Notes: a model not told the origin generated them from the letters alone. A DNA stretch of 64,000 nt from Bombyx mori (GCF_030269925.1 NC_085123.1:2170001-2234000), one strand, 5' to 3'; positions 18,597 to 29,731 are shown, numbered from the stretch's first letter. Made by a program: numbers and translations.

Positions 18597-18751
18597 ATTA
18601 AGTGAGACTAAGAGAACAATGAACGAACTAGACCTGATCAAAGAAGTTGAGAAACGTCCTATACTCTATGATAAATCCGTAAGCGGATTTAACAAAACGA
18701 AACTCAGAGATGATGCCTGGAAAGAGGTGCAAGAAGCTCTTAATGTTACAG
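18597..18751 (+). CDS. MADF-BESS gene, exon with start codon
   Basis: Acceptor TATATTTTAG at 18596 and donor G|GTGAGT at 18752. The exon is open from its first base, so the ATG at 18619 is chosen because it lies just before the MADF domain, as in relatives. The upstream 22 nt are read as leader. It encodes residues 1-44 and ends in phase 1 (G, completing GAA). Confidence 0.85.
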
Positions 18752-21700
18752 GTGAGTGAAATTTATGAATACGTAGGATTTACAATACGGAATCCCTTCG
18801 GGTTTAACGATGTTAGATTAACTTGGTGTTCTTGTATGTAAATTAGAATCTAATAGTATTAAATATAGGGTGTATTTTTGTTTGCTAAACTAAATAAATC
18901 GTAATAATAATACTATTAATAGCTAACTGCTCCCTTGGTTTTAAGTCCTTAGTGAAGCCCTATATCACCACCTGAACATCGCCACCCAATTTGAGACAAC
19001 TGGTCGAATTCTCAAATGAATTTTGTAACGCCTATCCCACTTTTCTGATCGGAACGAGTCACTGTTTCGCGGCAAAAGTGGGTTGTTTGACGGTAGACAC
19101 CCGTGCTATCACCAAAACGGACGTATTACGCAAATTAATTTAAAAAAAACGTGTTTGTTTTTTGAGATGTTTTTCGTGAACTTATGTTAAGTACGTATGT
19201 ATTCCATTTCGCCTTATCCTTGTGACCACGACGACTTCAATTCTAGCACGAACCAGAAAACCAGAAGATTAACAAAGATTTTTCGCGATCAAATGATATC
19301 GCATTATTATACCTATTCTGTCACTCTCTTTTGTGAGAATTATAAATCCCGCGCTTTCGGGTGTGCGTTTTAAGCTGTATTCTGTATAATAATAATGTTT
19401 AACTAGACTTTTTTACAGAATCCGAGTGCAAAAAACGCTGGAGATCTCTGCGTGACTCCTTCATAAAATTACAGCGAACCCATGGAGGTCGTACGAGGTG
19501 GCCATATCATCAGGCGATGCGTTTTCTCCTGCCACATATAGAACCTAAGGCGGAAACCGGGTTAGTATCATAACAATGACATTCAGAATCCACTAAATTG
19601 TTATTACGCCACAAACTTTAAAAAGAAATTGCTTAATTTTTTACGAAAATAAGTCTTTAGACAGAAGATACGAGTATCTTCATAAAGTTTTATGTGAAAA
19701 ATGTGTGTTATATCCGAAAGTTTCAAACTTTTTTGAATTATTTCTAATGATTTAGATTGCTGATGAATTAAAAAGTTATTACAATATTTCTTTGTGAATC
19801 TAACTATTCGCAAACAAAACGAAAAAAAAATTGGTCCAGCCCTCTTCGGAGTTCACTGACATAAATGGACAGAAGAATTACTTAGATTAAGATTTTCATT
19901 GAATAATTATTTTTTATTGCTTAGATGGGTGGACGAGCTCACAGCCCACCTGGTGTTAAGTGGTTACTGGCGCCCATAGACATCTACAACGTAAATACGC
20001 CACCCACCTTGAGATATAAGTTCTAAGGTTTCAGGTGTAGTTAATAATTATCCAGCGAATGCTTGTATGTTGACAATTTCATTTTATAAAATACATTATT
20101 TTTCGCGTAAAAAATAAATAAAAATATGGTTTTAGGAGTCTTGTTTATATTTACCAACTTTTTTATAGCTTTAGTTAAGGCGACACTTATGACCCTTATT
20201 TTTAAATATATGGTAGATTAACCCCACAAATTACTCTTGTTTTCAATGATAAATAATAACATAAAATAAATTAATATACATAATAAGATAAATAATTATA
20301 ATAATATTATAGTAATGAAATATGATTTAAAACAATACTTTTCAATCAATATAACATCGACGTATGATGTGGGTTTTTTAAATTTATAAATTGGCCGTGC
20401 TGATTACAATATAATAAAACCAAATTTATTTATATACTGAACTAAACTAATAACAAAACTATTATTCTATTATTAACTATTAACTATTATTATTAACTAT
20501 TCACTGGTGCAAGGGCGGATCCAGGGGGGGTCATGGGGTCATGACCCCCCCCTGAGCTGGTTCCAGGACCTAGGTGGCCCACATATTGAACATAATGATT
20601 TTAGGACACAATATATTGTTGCTCCTTAATTAATTTAATATATTAAAATAACTTTGTATGATGGCAAATGTTTGGGAACGAACGCATCGAAAATTTGAAT
20701 TTTACCGCGCCACACGCGCGCGCTTGTTGACTACGTAACGTCTAGCTAGGCCTAACCTCAATCGGAATCGGAACGACTAAACTTCAACATATCATAACAT
20801 AGTTCTAAGTTAAAAAACTAAAATTTCTTTCTACCTTTAATGTGCTTATAAGTATTCTTAAAAATTGTTACTGTAAATTCATTAATTACAAGAAATGGTA
20901 AGTAATCAGTTTCTCATTATCCCAGTGTGTGTGTTTTAACTTAAATGTTATTGTTGTTAATGCTCATAAAATATAGTAAGCGGCACGTAAGTTGGCAAGG
21001 TTTTGGTGTAGTGGGGGTAATGTCGCGCATAGTGCACATTGCAACAAAAAAATGGTCACTTTTATTGCCCGCATATAATTTTATTTTATTTTATTAATTT
21101 TTTTATTTGCCATAATTTATTTTGAAACCTGTGTGTTTAGAAGAAAGTTAAAGAAGGAATTCGTGAAGTGTATTAGGTGTTATAAATAAAATACAATTAA
21201 AAGTTAAGAAGTTTATTTAAAAAAATATACTTAATATTAAAAATTATGTGTCGCCGTCGTCACTATCATTTTCTCATAGTGCTACCCCTTGGATTAAATT
21301 TATGGTAGCACCTGAGCTGGTGGAAGGAGTTGGCTCCTCATCGTCGACATAACGAAGAGTCGCTGTCGTCACTGGCGTAAATAATAAAACGCTCAGGGAC
21401 TGAATCGACTATATGGTCATTAGTATTTGGTCCTGGCATTGCAAACAAACTTAAAACAATAACACTCGGAACAAAAACTAAATTTAAAACAATAATAACA
21501 ACTTGTTACAAAAACTCAATATAAACAAAGGGTTCCTACAACTTAGTAAGCGCATGTGTAACCGGGAGCGAACGGAACGTGGACGCGGTGCGGGAGGGGA
21601 GGGTCGACTGACTCACCAATCGCGCGCTCGGAACGGTGCTACGTCTTTCCACGCGTCCCGCTTGACAACCAAAGAGACCTAAAAAACGACTTCTGCGCAT

Positions 21701-23957
21701 CTAGCGACTCTTGCCAAGTTACGTGCCGGGGACTATACCTCATAGGTAGATATGTAGTTACCTACTTACTGAAAGAGTCCTGCGTGACTTATGTACCTAC
21801 TTATATATATTTTTTGGACGAGAGAGATTGAAGAGCATAAGGTTACTGACCCAACCGAATAAAATCTTAGATAAATTCACACAATGTAATCAAGTGTATC
21901 GTCGCGACCACATTGATTTTAATGCTTTTAAAAATAAAGCTTTTAAATATGTACAAGTTATTATGTGTTAAGTTTTTCAAGTGTACAATAAAGAATAAAT
22001 ATTTTTAAGTACAGTACTTACGTACATTTATAAAATACCTACTTTTTACTTGTATCTATTGTTATCAAAATTAAATTATAAGTTCTTGACTTGACTATGA
22101 CTATGTGACCCCCTCCTGGCACCAAAGCTGGATCCGCCCTTGCACTGGTGGTAGGACCTCTTGTGAGTCCGCACGGGTAGGTACCACCACCCCGCCTATT
22201 TCCACCGTGAAGCAGTAATGCGTTTCGGTTCGAAGGGTGGGGTAGCCGTTGTAACTATACTGAGACCTTAGAACTTATATCTCGAGGTGGGTGGCGCATT
22301 TACGTTGTAGATGTCTATGGGCTCCAGTAACCACTTAACACCAGGTGGGCTGTGAGCTCGTCCATCCAACTAAGCAATAAAAAAAAAAAAATTAATAAAT
22401 TCACAGCCAGACACTATCGACACATCATTCAAATTCAAATTCAAATTCAAAATCATTTATTTCAACTTGGATGTCATCAAAAACACACTTGTTGAATGTC
22501 AAAATGTAAAAGAAAATGTTAACTCTACCACCGGTTCCAAAAAAGCCACAGTCCTGAGAAGAACCGGCGAAACAAACTCAGCGGGCTTTTTTATGTATTT
22601 TCTCAACTATTTTCTTCTTTTTTTTTTTTTAAACATGATAACATATTTACAGTATACAAAAAGACAAGTCAAAAAAATACAATTCAAATAAATAATAATA
22701 ATAATGAAAAATGAAAAGGCCAGGAGCGAACGCCTCATTCCCACGTAGTGCCATCTAGTAAAAAATCCTTAACTTTATAATATGCCTTGTTGCACAAACG
22801 TTCCTTGACAGTTTTCTTAAATCTATGAACAGGTAGTAGTTGAACGTTTTGTGGGATCTTGTTGAAAAGTTGTACACCCAGCCCCCTGAAAGAGTTGCTT
22901 ATTTTCTTAATTCGAGCCGCCGGTAACGCAAGCCTATGTTTGTTCCTAGTGTTCACATTATGCAAATCGCAGACTCTGGGGAATTCTACAATGTTTTTAC
23001 GCACGTACAATAAATTTTCAAAAATGTATTGGGACGCTAAAGTTAGAATTTTGATTTCCTTAAACTTGTCCCTCAAGGATTCCCTCGGGTGCATATTATA
23101 AATAGCACGAATAGCCCTCTTCTGCAGGATGAAAATCGTTTCGACATCGGCAGCATTGCCCCACAGCAAAATGCCATAGGACATAACACTATGAAAATAA
23201 CTGAAATAAACTAGACGTGCCGTATCTTCATCAGTATACGTTCGTATTTTTTTTACCGCAAACGCTGCAGAACTAAGTCTATTCGCTAACTTGCATATGT
23301 GAGGACCCCACTGCAGCCTGGAATCAACTGTTATACCAAGAAAAACTGTCGAATCAACAAGCTCCAGTGTCTCTCCACTTACAATGATATTAGTGTCTAC
23401 TTGTCTAACATTGGGTGTGGTAAATTTTATACATTTTGTTTTTTTGTTATTTAATAACAGATTATTAACACTAAACCATTATACTTACCTATATTGAAAA
23501 TATCGTCATTTTTTCCGCCCAAACATTCTGACAGCACATACCTACTCTTCTATCTGCCAACTAGAATTTGAATTATAATCTGAAACTTTAATATTTTAGA
23601 ATAAAAAAAGAGGAGGATTCCGATCCCGAAGAAGAAGTGGCAAGACAGCGAGCTATACAGAACCTTCCAGACTTCTCATTCAACCATGACAAATACGAAG
23701 ACGACGAATTTTCAGAGCCATCGCCAAAGAAACAACGTCTCAACTCCACAGATGAAGAATCATGTCAACATTGTACTAGGACGGACCCAGACGAATTATT
23801 CTTGCTGAGTTGCGCTCCGACTTTAAAACGGTTGAATTCCAAGAAAAACGCGGTAGCTAGACTCAAGATACAACAAGTGCTTTACGAAGCGGCATTCGGC
23901 AGGGAAATGGACGCGTCTTCGGCCCAAGATCACATATATGACGAGCAAGATGATTGA
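18619..23957 (+). CDS. MADF-BESS domain transcription regulator, three coding exons
   Basis: Exons 18619-18751, 19419-19560 and 23600-23957 join in phase (633 nt, 210 residues). Residues ~4-87 form a MADF domain (LIKEVEKRPILYD start, CKKRWRSLRDSFIKL helix, RWPYHQAMRFLLPHI end), a Myb/SANT-like DNA-binding fold known from Drosophila Adf-1. Residues ~156-192 form a BESS motif (DELFLLSCAPTLKRL through KIQQVLYEAAFG), used for protein-protein contacts. An acidic linker (EEDSDPEEE) and a basic PKKQR stretch lie between. Expected role: nuclear sequence-specific regulator. The 4-kb second intron is largely transposon. It converges on the helicase gene. Family assignment is firm; the orthologue is unknown. 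Confidence 0.88.
18935..19110 (-). mobile_element. Ancient diverged Bm1 fragment in intron 1
   Basis: Inverse Bm1 order with heavy decay: TTTTAAGTCCTTAGTGAAGC, ATCGCCACCCAATTTGAGAC, CACTGTTTCGCGGCAAAAGT. Confidence 0.45.
19419..19560 (+). CDS. MADF-BESS gene, middle exon
   Basis: Acceptor CTTTTTTACAG and donor GG|GTTAGT. It encodes the C-terminal half of the MADF domain, with the Trp-containing KKRWRSLRD helix and a GGRTRWPYHQAM segment. It ends in phase 2 (GG, completed by A of the next exon). Too short to stand out as an ORF by itself. Confidence 0.88.
19908..20040 (-). mobile_element. Bm1 3' part, truncated
   Basis: TTATTGCTTAGATGGGTGGA, GCTCACAGCCCACCTGGTGT, CATCTACAACGTAAATACGC, ATATAAGTTCTAAGG. 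Intronic in the MADF-BESS gene. Confidence 0.88.
20510..22142. mobile_element. hAT-type DNA transposon, non-autonomous, 1633 bp
   Basis: Perfect 15-bp terminal inverted repeats (CAAGGGCGGATCCAG at 20510; inverse ending at 22142) are flanked by identical 8-bp target duplications, CACTGGTG at 20502-20509 and 22143-22150. The 8-bp duplication and CA...TG ends fit the hAT superfamily. Just inside the left end is a G/C palindrome (GGGGTCATGACCCC core). No transposase frame survives. Its right flank is a Bm1 body, so it landed at the edge of that SINE. A second element is nested inside. Confidence 0.88.
20972..21737. mobile_element. Putative DNA element nested within the hAT element
   Basis: The left end TATAGTAAGCGGCACGTAAG (then TTGGCAAG) is inverted at the right end (CTTGCCAAGTTACGTGCCG, then GGGACTATA): about 28 bp with four mismatches. 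Minus-strand bases 21439 down to about 21280 encode a short acidic, Ser-rich peptide start (MPGPNTNDHIVDS) broken by a frameshift, possibly the N-terminus of a lost transposase. The superfamily is undetermined and no clear target duplication was seen. Confidence 0.55.
22143..22392 (+). mobile_element. Bm1 body, 5'-truncated
   Basis: From CACTGGTGGTAGGACCTCTT to CCAACTAAGCAATAAAAAAA. Its first 8 bases are one arm of the hAT target duplication. Confidence 0.92.
22430..23463 (-). mobile_element. PK-J LINE, 5'-truncated, with pseudoknot-bearing 3' UTR
   Basis: The sense strand is minus. Coding sequence (23463-22735) is followed by a 3' UTR and a terminal ATTCAAATTCAAATTC microsatellite at 22430-22452, the kind of short tandem end seen in many non-LTR elements. 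The UTR holds CCGGTTC 22531-22537 with GAACCGG 22561-22567, and CTGAG 22554-22558 with CTCAG 22577-22581. It lies in the second intron of the MADF-BESS gene. Confidence 0.8.
22735..23463 (-). pseudogene. PK-J LINE reverse transcriptase C-terminal part
   Basis: An open frame on the minus strand carries the post-palm region of a jockey/CR1-type reverse transcriptase: FLGITVDSRLQWGPHI, LVYFSYFHSVMSYGILLWGN and LQKRAIRAIYNM. The C-terminal ~150 residues run from 23184 to 22735. The catalytic palm and everything upstream are missing, so this is a dead fragment. The frame is unbroken, so the insertion is probably not very old. Confidence 0.8.
23600..23957 (+). CDS. MADF-BESS gene, terminal exon
   Basis: Acceptor TTTAATATTTTAG at 23599. 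It starts with A, completing GGA, and encodes residues 92-210. Contents: an acidic stretch, a Pro/Lys segment (EPSPKKQRL), a CQHC pair of cysteines and the BESS motif. The stop is TGA at 23955. An AATAAA lies near 24125. Confidence 0.9.
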
Positions 23958-25193
23958 ATGCAATCATGGATGATCGAATGAAAAAAAAATCATTAGTTTA
24001 TTTATTAAAATTTTATTTTATTTTCCTCCAGGTCTCTTCTCTACCAAAGAGTACGCCTCGAATTGAGAACTTCCACAGTTTAAAAACTGCATATAAATAG
24101 TACAAACGGTATCATTATTATTGTAATAAAGAATGTTTATTAAAATATGTAGTAGCATAAGTATAATAATCTATAATATAGATGACGCTTCATACTCTGT
24201 GAATTCAGAAGTTCTCTCTTCGATTAAATATGTCTGATAGGTAAGCTAATTGTAAATTTTCAATTACATATTAGAAGACATTACTAAATTCCAAGACAAT
24301 AGTACGTATATTTGTAGACATGTTAATAACGAACTGTGAACCAATTTGATAAAAAAAGACCTAGATGAGTTATCGAAATAAAACAATGTAGTACCTAACT
24401 ATTTTATCGTACCACCTATATGTACATATTAGGAAATTTCACATTTTAGAATTATTACATATTTAAAGTATGTATTTAATATGTAATGAATTTAACAATA
24501 AACAATTTGAACATTATTAAATTAATAAGAGTTTTATGCAAACTATACTAATCGAGCGATAAACGATAAATAAATACTTATAATATACGCCCCTTATTGA
24601 AAACCCCACGCTTCATTTTTATTGTTATTTAAAAAATTACACGCTAATTATTTGGCAAATGTATCTTATTGAGAATAGGTACTTTTTTTACTGAGAACTT
24701 TTTTTCGTAATCACAAGTCTCCAAATTGAAAAATTTCGTTGTACCTAAACTTAATGTTAGCAAAATAACGGCTACTACATATATATGGGATTAAATTAAT
24801 GAACCGTTTGTTTTTTTTTAAATCACTGGTAGATTCGATAAATCTGTGGATCACGATTAAATTGATTACCGCGGCTTACGGACATCATGGCATCATGGTA
24901 CGACCAGCAGTAGCAACTCCAACAATACTGTGATCCAATTTTGAGTACATTTTATAGTAAATGCTGGGAGTATATGGTTGGTACAAACACAACATTCTCT
25001 CCTGTTGGCAACTTTTTTGCAGAAATTTATGTCAGTTGGATTTTTGGCCAGTTTGAATGATTGTCAAGTAGCCATCATTGCAAAAGAAATATATTTCACT
25101 TCTAAATGTAGGAATCACTACTTCTAGCTAGTGTTAAAACAGAAAATCGGACAAGAAATAATTAACAATATATTAAATAGTTTTAGTGTTTAA
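23958..25193. other. Convergent intergenic region
   Basis: AT-rich DNA between the 3' ends of the MADF-BESS gene (plus) and the helicase (minus). It contains AATAAA-type signals for either strand, for example near 24125 (plus). No repeat family or ORF recognised. Confidence 0.5.
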
Positions 25194-27083
25194 TTAATCA
25201 TCAATTTCAACCAATCTTCTCTTAACCTTTACTTGCGGTGGTGGTTCTGTTTTCCTTTTCACTGATTTATTATCTGTTTCTTCAAACAATTCAGTAGGTG
25301 CCAGCTTGCTCAATTCAAAATGGGAATAAACTCTAACTCGCATTTTAAGCTTAAAGCCATCATTATTTACTCCTGACATTTCAGGACCTATTTTTAGGTA
25401 GCTTATAGTCGAATAAGCAGTGAAATGAAAATCTTCTACTAAATAACCGTTTATTAATAAAAATGCTATAACATCTTCACCTAAAACACGAGGAAAATTT
25501 GGCTCCTTTCCTTTATGTCTTAAATTTACTGGCCCTTTTAAAAACCATGCATCAAGTAATTTCTGAGCTGTTAATTTGGTGTCTAGCTTCTCAGCATTTT
25601 CTAGAATATGAGCAATAATCCTACAATGAGCTCTAAGATCCAAATCTTTGGGTGAATCTGATTGACTGGTACTGCAAACGTCACACATCTTATTGCAGTC
25701 ACTATCACCCCAATCTTCATCAAAATGTTTTGCAATAATTTGCCTCCGACATAATGTTCCATTAAGACAATATTTCACCATTTCATATAAATGATCAGTG
25801 CTACCAGCTGAAGACTGAAATACCATAGTGCTCACTTTAAATATGTCCTGCATTCTGTACAGGGTTATGCACTCAGCTCTGAGACCATCTCGTCCAGCTC
25901 TTCCACTCTCTTGGTAGTAGTTTTCCATTGATTTGCTGATAGTGTGGTGTATGACAAACCTGACATCTGGTTTATCAATTCCCATGCCAAATGCTACAGT
26001 TGCAACTATGGCTTGGTAATGTTGTTCATGCCATCGGATATGGACCTTTGATCTAATATCTGCATCTAAATTAGCATGATAACAAGCCACTTTTAGACCT
26101 TTTTTCCTTAGTCCTTCAGCTATTTCCTCAGCATCTTTTATGCTATTTGTGTAGATTATTCCAGATTGATCTTTGTACCTGTATTTCAAAAGTTTTTCTA
26201 ATATAATGAGACAATCATCTTGGGATGTTGGTTTCTCTAGAATTTTGTAATACAAATTAGGACGATTAAATGTAGATTTTATGATTAAGCAACCAGGTAT
26301 GTTTAGTATTTTTTGAACATCATTTAGAACATGAGCAGTAGCTGTCGCAGTTAACCCCAATATTGGAATGTTGGGAAATATTTGAGTCAGTATCCCAAGA
26401 TACTTATAATCAGGTCTAAAGTCATGACCCCACTGGGAACAACAGTGAACCTCATCAATAGCAATTCTTTGCAGGCTTCCATCAGTATAACATTTTTGCA
26501 AATTCGACATGAATCTCTTACTTTTAGCAAAACGTTCCGGAGTTACATATAATAGTTTTACAGTGGCAGATTTGTCTTTTAGCATGTTCAGTACAGCAGA
26601 CGTTTCCTCTTTTGGACTAGTGCTGGTTATCAATTTGGCGCTTATTTTCTTATCTGTGAGAGATCTTACTTGGTCTTCCATAAGCGACACGAGTGGTGAC
26701 ACGACCACTGTTAGTCCAGGCCTAACGAGTGCAGGTAGCTGGTAGCAAAGACTCTTACCGGCGCCTGTCGGCATCACGACTATCGCGTGTTGGCCTGATA
26801 ACGTGGAATTAATCGCGCTCATTTGTTTCGCACGAAAAGTTTTTAATCGAAATTTTTCTTTTAAAACATTTTTGACGTCTTCCGACCACTCGTATTCAGT
26901 ACCAGCCCAGTCAACGCTCGCTAATGTTTCAGATTTTATAGTATTAATAGTATTTTTTAAACTATTGCGTTTTTCGTGCAATTTTCTTTGCCGGGTCCTC
27001 CATTTCTCAAGTTCAGCATCGACCTTTTGCAATTCGTCGTTAACGCTGATAAGTTCATTTTGTAGTTCTTCTATGGTCTTCAT
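25194..27083 (-). CDS. RECQL: RECQ1-type ATP-dependent DNA helicase
   Basis: 629 residues, close to the ~650 of vertebrate RECQ1. An N-terminal coiled coil (~1-50) precedes the superfamily 2 helicase core: Walker A PTGAGKS (105-111), DEVHCCSQWGHDFRP (210-224; DEVH box plus the RecQ aromatic-rich loop), LTATATA (244-250), GIDKPDVRFVIHH and QESGRAGRDG (391-400). The RecQ-Ct zinc site has cysteines at 439, 445, 463, 467 and 470, followed by a winged-helix region (~480-590) and a basic tail (VKVKRR). No HRDC domain, as in RECQ1. It unwinds DNA 3'-5' for fork restart, annealing and repair in the nucleus. DEVHCC and the N-terminal coiled coil favour RECQ1 over BLM, WRN, RECQ4 or RECQ5. It is a single uninterrupted exon, unlike the vertebrate gene. 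Confidence 0.95.
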   Translation of the reverse strand: MKTIEELQNELISVNDELQKVDAELEKWRTRQRKLHEKRNSLKNTINTIKSETLASVDWAGTEYEWSEDVKNVLKEKFRLKTFRAKQMSAINSTLSGQHAIVVMPTGAGKSLCYQLPALVRPGLTVVVSPLVSLMEDQVRSLTDKKISAKLITSTSPKEETSAVLNMLKDKSATVKLLYVTPERFAKSKRFMSNLQKCYTDGSLQRIAIDEVHCCSQWGHDFRPDYKYLGILTQIFPNIPILGLTATATAHVLNDVQKILNIPGCLIIKSTFNRPNLYYKILEKPTSQDDCLIILEKLLKYRYKDQSGIIYTNSIKDAEEIAEGLRKKGLKVACYHANLDADIRSKVHIRWHEQHYQAIVATVAFGMGIDKPDVRFVIHHTISKSMENYYQESGRAGRDGLRAECITLYRMQDIFKVSTMVFQSSAGSTDHLYEMVKYCLNGTLCRRQIIAKHFDEDWGDSDCNKMCDVCSTSQSDSPKDLDLRAHCRIIAHILENAEKLDTKLTAQKLLDAWFLKGPVNLRHKGKEPNFPRVLGEDVIAFLLINGYLVEDFHFTAYSTISYLKIGPEMSGVNNDGFKLKMRVRVYSHFELSKLAPTELFEETDNKSVKRKTEPPPQVKVKRRLVEIDD

Positions 27084-27414
27084 TTCTTACTAAATAACAT
27101 AAATTCATCACTATGACTAAGTATGTGACCAGGTAATAATTTTACGTAAATATGTATTTTAATTTAGAGCCGCAGTTTCCGATCAATGTGATTTTGTCTT
27201 TTTGAAATTTTTGAAATAATTATTCTTCTTCTTTGTTTTTTGGCTCCGGCACGGTTTGTGCATTAGCCAGCGTCAAGTAATAAGATTTTTGTAATTCGCC
27301 GTTTTAATTATTTACAATTTATGAATAATAAAAAACGAAGGAAACTGCGCGACATAACATAAATGAGTAGAAACGAATGAAATTTACAAATGAGATAATA
27401 TGTGAAGAAATATA

Positions 27415-27690
27415 ATCTCAGTAAAATGGTGGTCATTTACTGAGACTTTTTCAGTGAACTTTTTGGAGGATCCCGAGAAGCTACGTCCAGCGGCTTTGTT
27501 TCATTTTCCCACAATTCTGCACCTTTACAGATTCTAAACAGTTAATAAACCACCATTATTATACATTTAAACCTGAAGAAACACTACATAGACAAAAGAA
27601 AACAATTCACACAACTTCACTCTGCGTTCCCGCCAAAAAGTCTTGAAGTAATTTTAAAGTAGTGGTAGTTTCATTTGCCCAACTGGAAAG
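27415..27690 (+). repeat. Family H repeat copy
   Basis: TAATCTCAGTAAAATGGTGG, TCAGTGAACTTTTTGGAGGA, CAGCGGCTTTGTTTCATTTT, CACAACTTCACTCTGCGTTC. Collinear with the left arm at 6900-7130. Lies just upstream of the helicase gene. Confidence 0.75.
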
Positions 27691-27732
27691 GCGAAGGTAC
27701 GATACCATACGACTTCTTAATCATTTGTACTG

Positions 27733-27946
27733 TCTGGTGGTAAGATCTCTTGTGAGTCCGCACGGGTAGGTACCATCACTCTACCTATTTCTGCCGTGAA
27801 TCAGTAATGCGTTTCGGTTTGAAGGATGGGGCAGCCGTTGTAATTATACTTGAGACCTTAGAACTTATATCTCAAGGTGGGTGGCTCACTTACGTTGTAG
27901 ATGTCTAAGGGCTCCAATAACCACTTAACACCAGGTGGGATTGTGT
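27733..27946 (+). mobile_element. Bm1 body, 5'-truncated
   Basis: CTGGTGGTAAGATCTCTTGT through AACCACTTAACACCAGGTGG; the terminal AATAAAA is missing. It is wedged inside family H sequence. Confidence 0.85.
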
Positions 27947-27984
27947 TTTATGAAAAATGATATAGAGTGAAATGAAATGAAACG

Positions 27985-28105
27985 TCAAAATAGCTAGTAA
28001 GGACTGGATACGAAAGGCAAGAGACCGAAAAGAATGCAGAGGATTTGAGGAGATCTACACTCAGCATTGGGTGGACATGTCTTGAAGAAAAAGAAGAGGA
28101 AATGA
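27985..28105 (+). pseudogene. RTE-like LINE C-terminal fragment
   Basis: Conceptual translation SKDWIRKARDRKECRGFEEIYTQHWVDMS resembles the last residues of endonuclease-reverse transcriptase LINEs and is followed by GAAGAAAAAGAAGAGG. Short, and embedded in family H sequence. Confidence 0.5.
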
Positions 28106-28375
28106 CACGAGATGTTACGGGATGAAACATAGTCCCAAGGAAATGGTGGTTATTTACTGAAATTTTTTAGTAGACTTTTTGAAAGATCCCGAGAAACTGT
28201 GACCATCGGTTTTGTTTCATTTTCCGACATTTGTGCACTTTCACAGACTTTACACAGTTAATAAACCGCCGCTATTACACATTTAAACCTGAAGAAACCC
28301 TAAATTAACAAAATAAAACAATTTACACAACTTCGCTCCTCGAGTTCCGCCTAAAGTTCACGAAGTAACAAATGT
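28106..28375 (+). repeat. Family H repeat copy, diverged
   Basis: AATGGTGGTTATTTACTGAA, TTTTGTTTCATTTTCCGACA and CACAACTTCGCTCC in family H order. Confidence 0.65.
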
Positions 28376-29056
28376 ACAATACGTCAAATCGAATGACCGA
28401 ATACCGTATCTGTAAGTTAGAGGTTAGGGGCACAATGTCTGTGTTTGATAAATTATCTGCCGAAAAACGATTAAATAGGGTGGCTCTACCGTAATACCGT
28501 GTAATTTTAAAGATAATGCCAAAAGAAAAATTCAATTTTTCAACTCAGCAAACTTCACTCCCGCTCTTTATAGGTACCTATTGCTTAGATGCGTGGCCGA
28601 GCTCACAACAAATAAAAAACACACAGAAACAAACGCAATACATTATACTAACAAATATTTCATACGTAATACGATTTTTATTTTTTTATGATATCAATTT
28701 TTATCATTCTTAATTGCAATACTAGCGAAATACCTATCGAAACTGGCGTATCTAATTTCACTGTATTGCGCGAATTAAAGTAGGTATTTCTGTTGGCATG
28801 TTTTTAAATATTTTGTGACGCACTAAACACTTCTTACATTTTATAAATTTGACATGTAGTTACTTTGAAAATTTACACATGCAACAAGGATCAATGTTAA
28901 TGGAATAATTTTATAGCTTCGCTCTAGTATCCCGACCAATAACAACAGGATATGAAAGACACAATTAACATATTAGTTGTATTTGCTATATATGACTGTT
29001 TCTTTAGTTTTAACACTACGTATTTTATTACGAGTATAATTTCAAAACTAACTTCC
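28376..29056. other. AT-rich intergenic DNA
   Basis: Includes a ~35-bp inverse Bm1 tail scrap at 28578-28612 (ATTGCTTAGATGCGTGGCCG). Otherwise nothing recognised. Confidence 0.45.
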
Positions 29057-29061
29057 TATTT

Positions 29062-29302
29062 TACTGGTGATAGGACCTCTTGTGAGTCCGCACGGGTGGG
29101 TACCACCGCCCCGCCTATTTCTGCCGTGAAGCAGTAATGCGTTGCGGTTTGAAGGGTGGGGCAGCCGTTGTAACTATACTGAGACCTTAGAACTTATATC
29201 TCAAGGTGGGTGGCGCATTTACGTTGTAGATGTCTATGGGCTCCAGTAACCACTTAACACCAGGTGGACTGTGAGCTCATCCACCCACTTAAGCAATAAA
29301 AA
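29062..29302 (+). mobile_element. Bm1 body, 5'-truncated
   Basis: From TACTGGTGATAGGACCTCTT to CCACTTAAGCAATAAAAAG. It starts at the same family position as the copies at 10136, 22143, 32597, 55948 and 60767. Confidence 0.9.
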
Positions 29303-29731
29303 GAAACTCAAAAAAAATATCATCTATGAAATTGTCAACAGTAAAAATATGTAAATTCGTTAACATCTATTTTTGTTTCCTTATTTCAACAAAGATAAGA
29401 CTAAAATAAATATCCGTAGTTAAAAAAATATATGTTTTATTTCTAACATTCGTTCCATATTATTATTATCATCGAACATTTTACTATCACATTTTTTTTT
29501 AACAATTAGGTACAATGTAAATATGTATGTAAAAATGTTTTATACGTAATTATAAAAGTAAAAATAACAAGTTTGCCGATATGATTCCAAGTTCTTTGAC
29601 GCGGGTAAGCCAGATTTAAAAGACTCCAGACTACTAGTCACCTCGGGCAACTGAAATACGATCGATCGGACTATGGCAACGGTATGTGGATCTCATTTAC
29701 CTCATTCAGAAGAAATACTGATTTTTTCAAC

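Noticed and set aside
20480..20560. Promoter or terminator from the G/C palindrome
   Set aside because: The palindrome is the subterminal part of the hAT element, so a host regulatory role is not supported.
26509..27093. Two plus-strand genes over the helicase
   Set aside because: Antisense shadows of the RECQL coding sequence with low-complexity translation.
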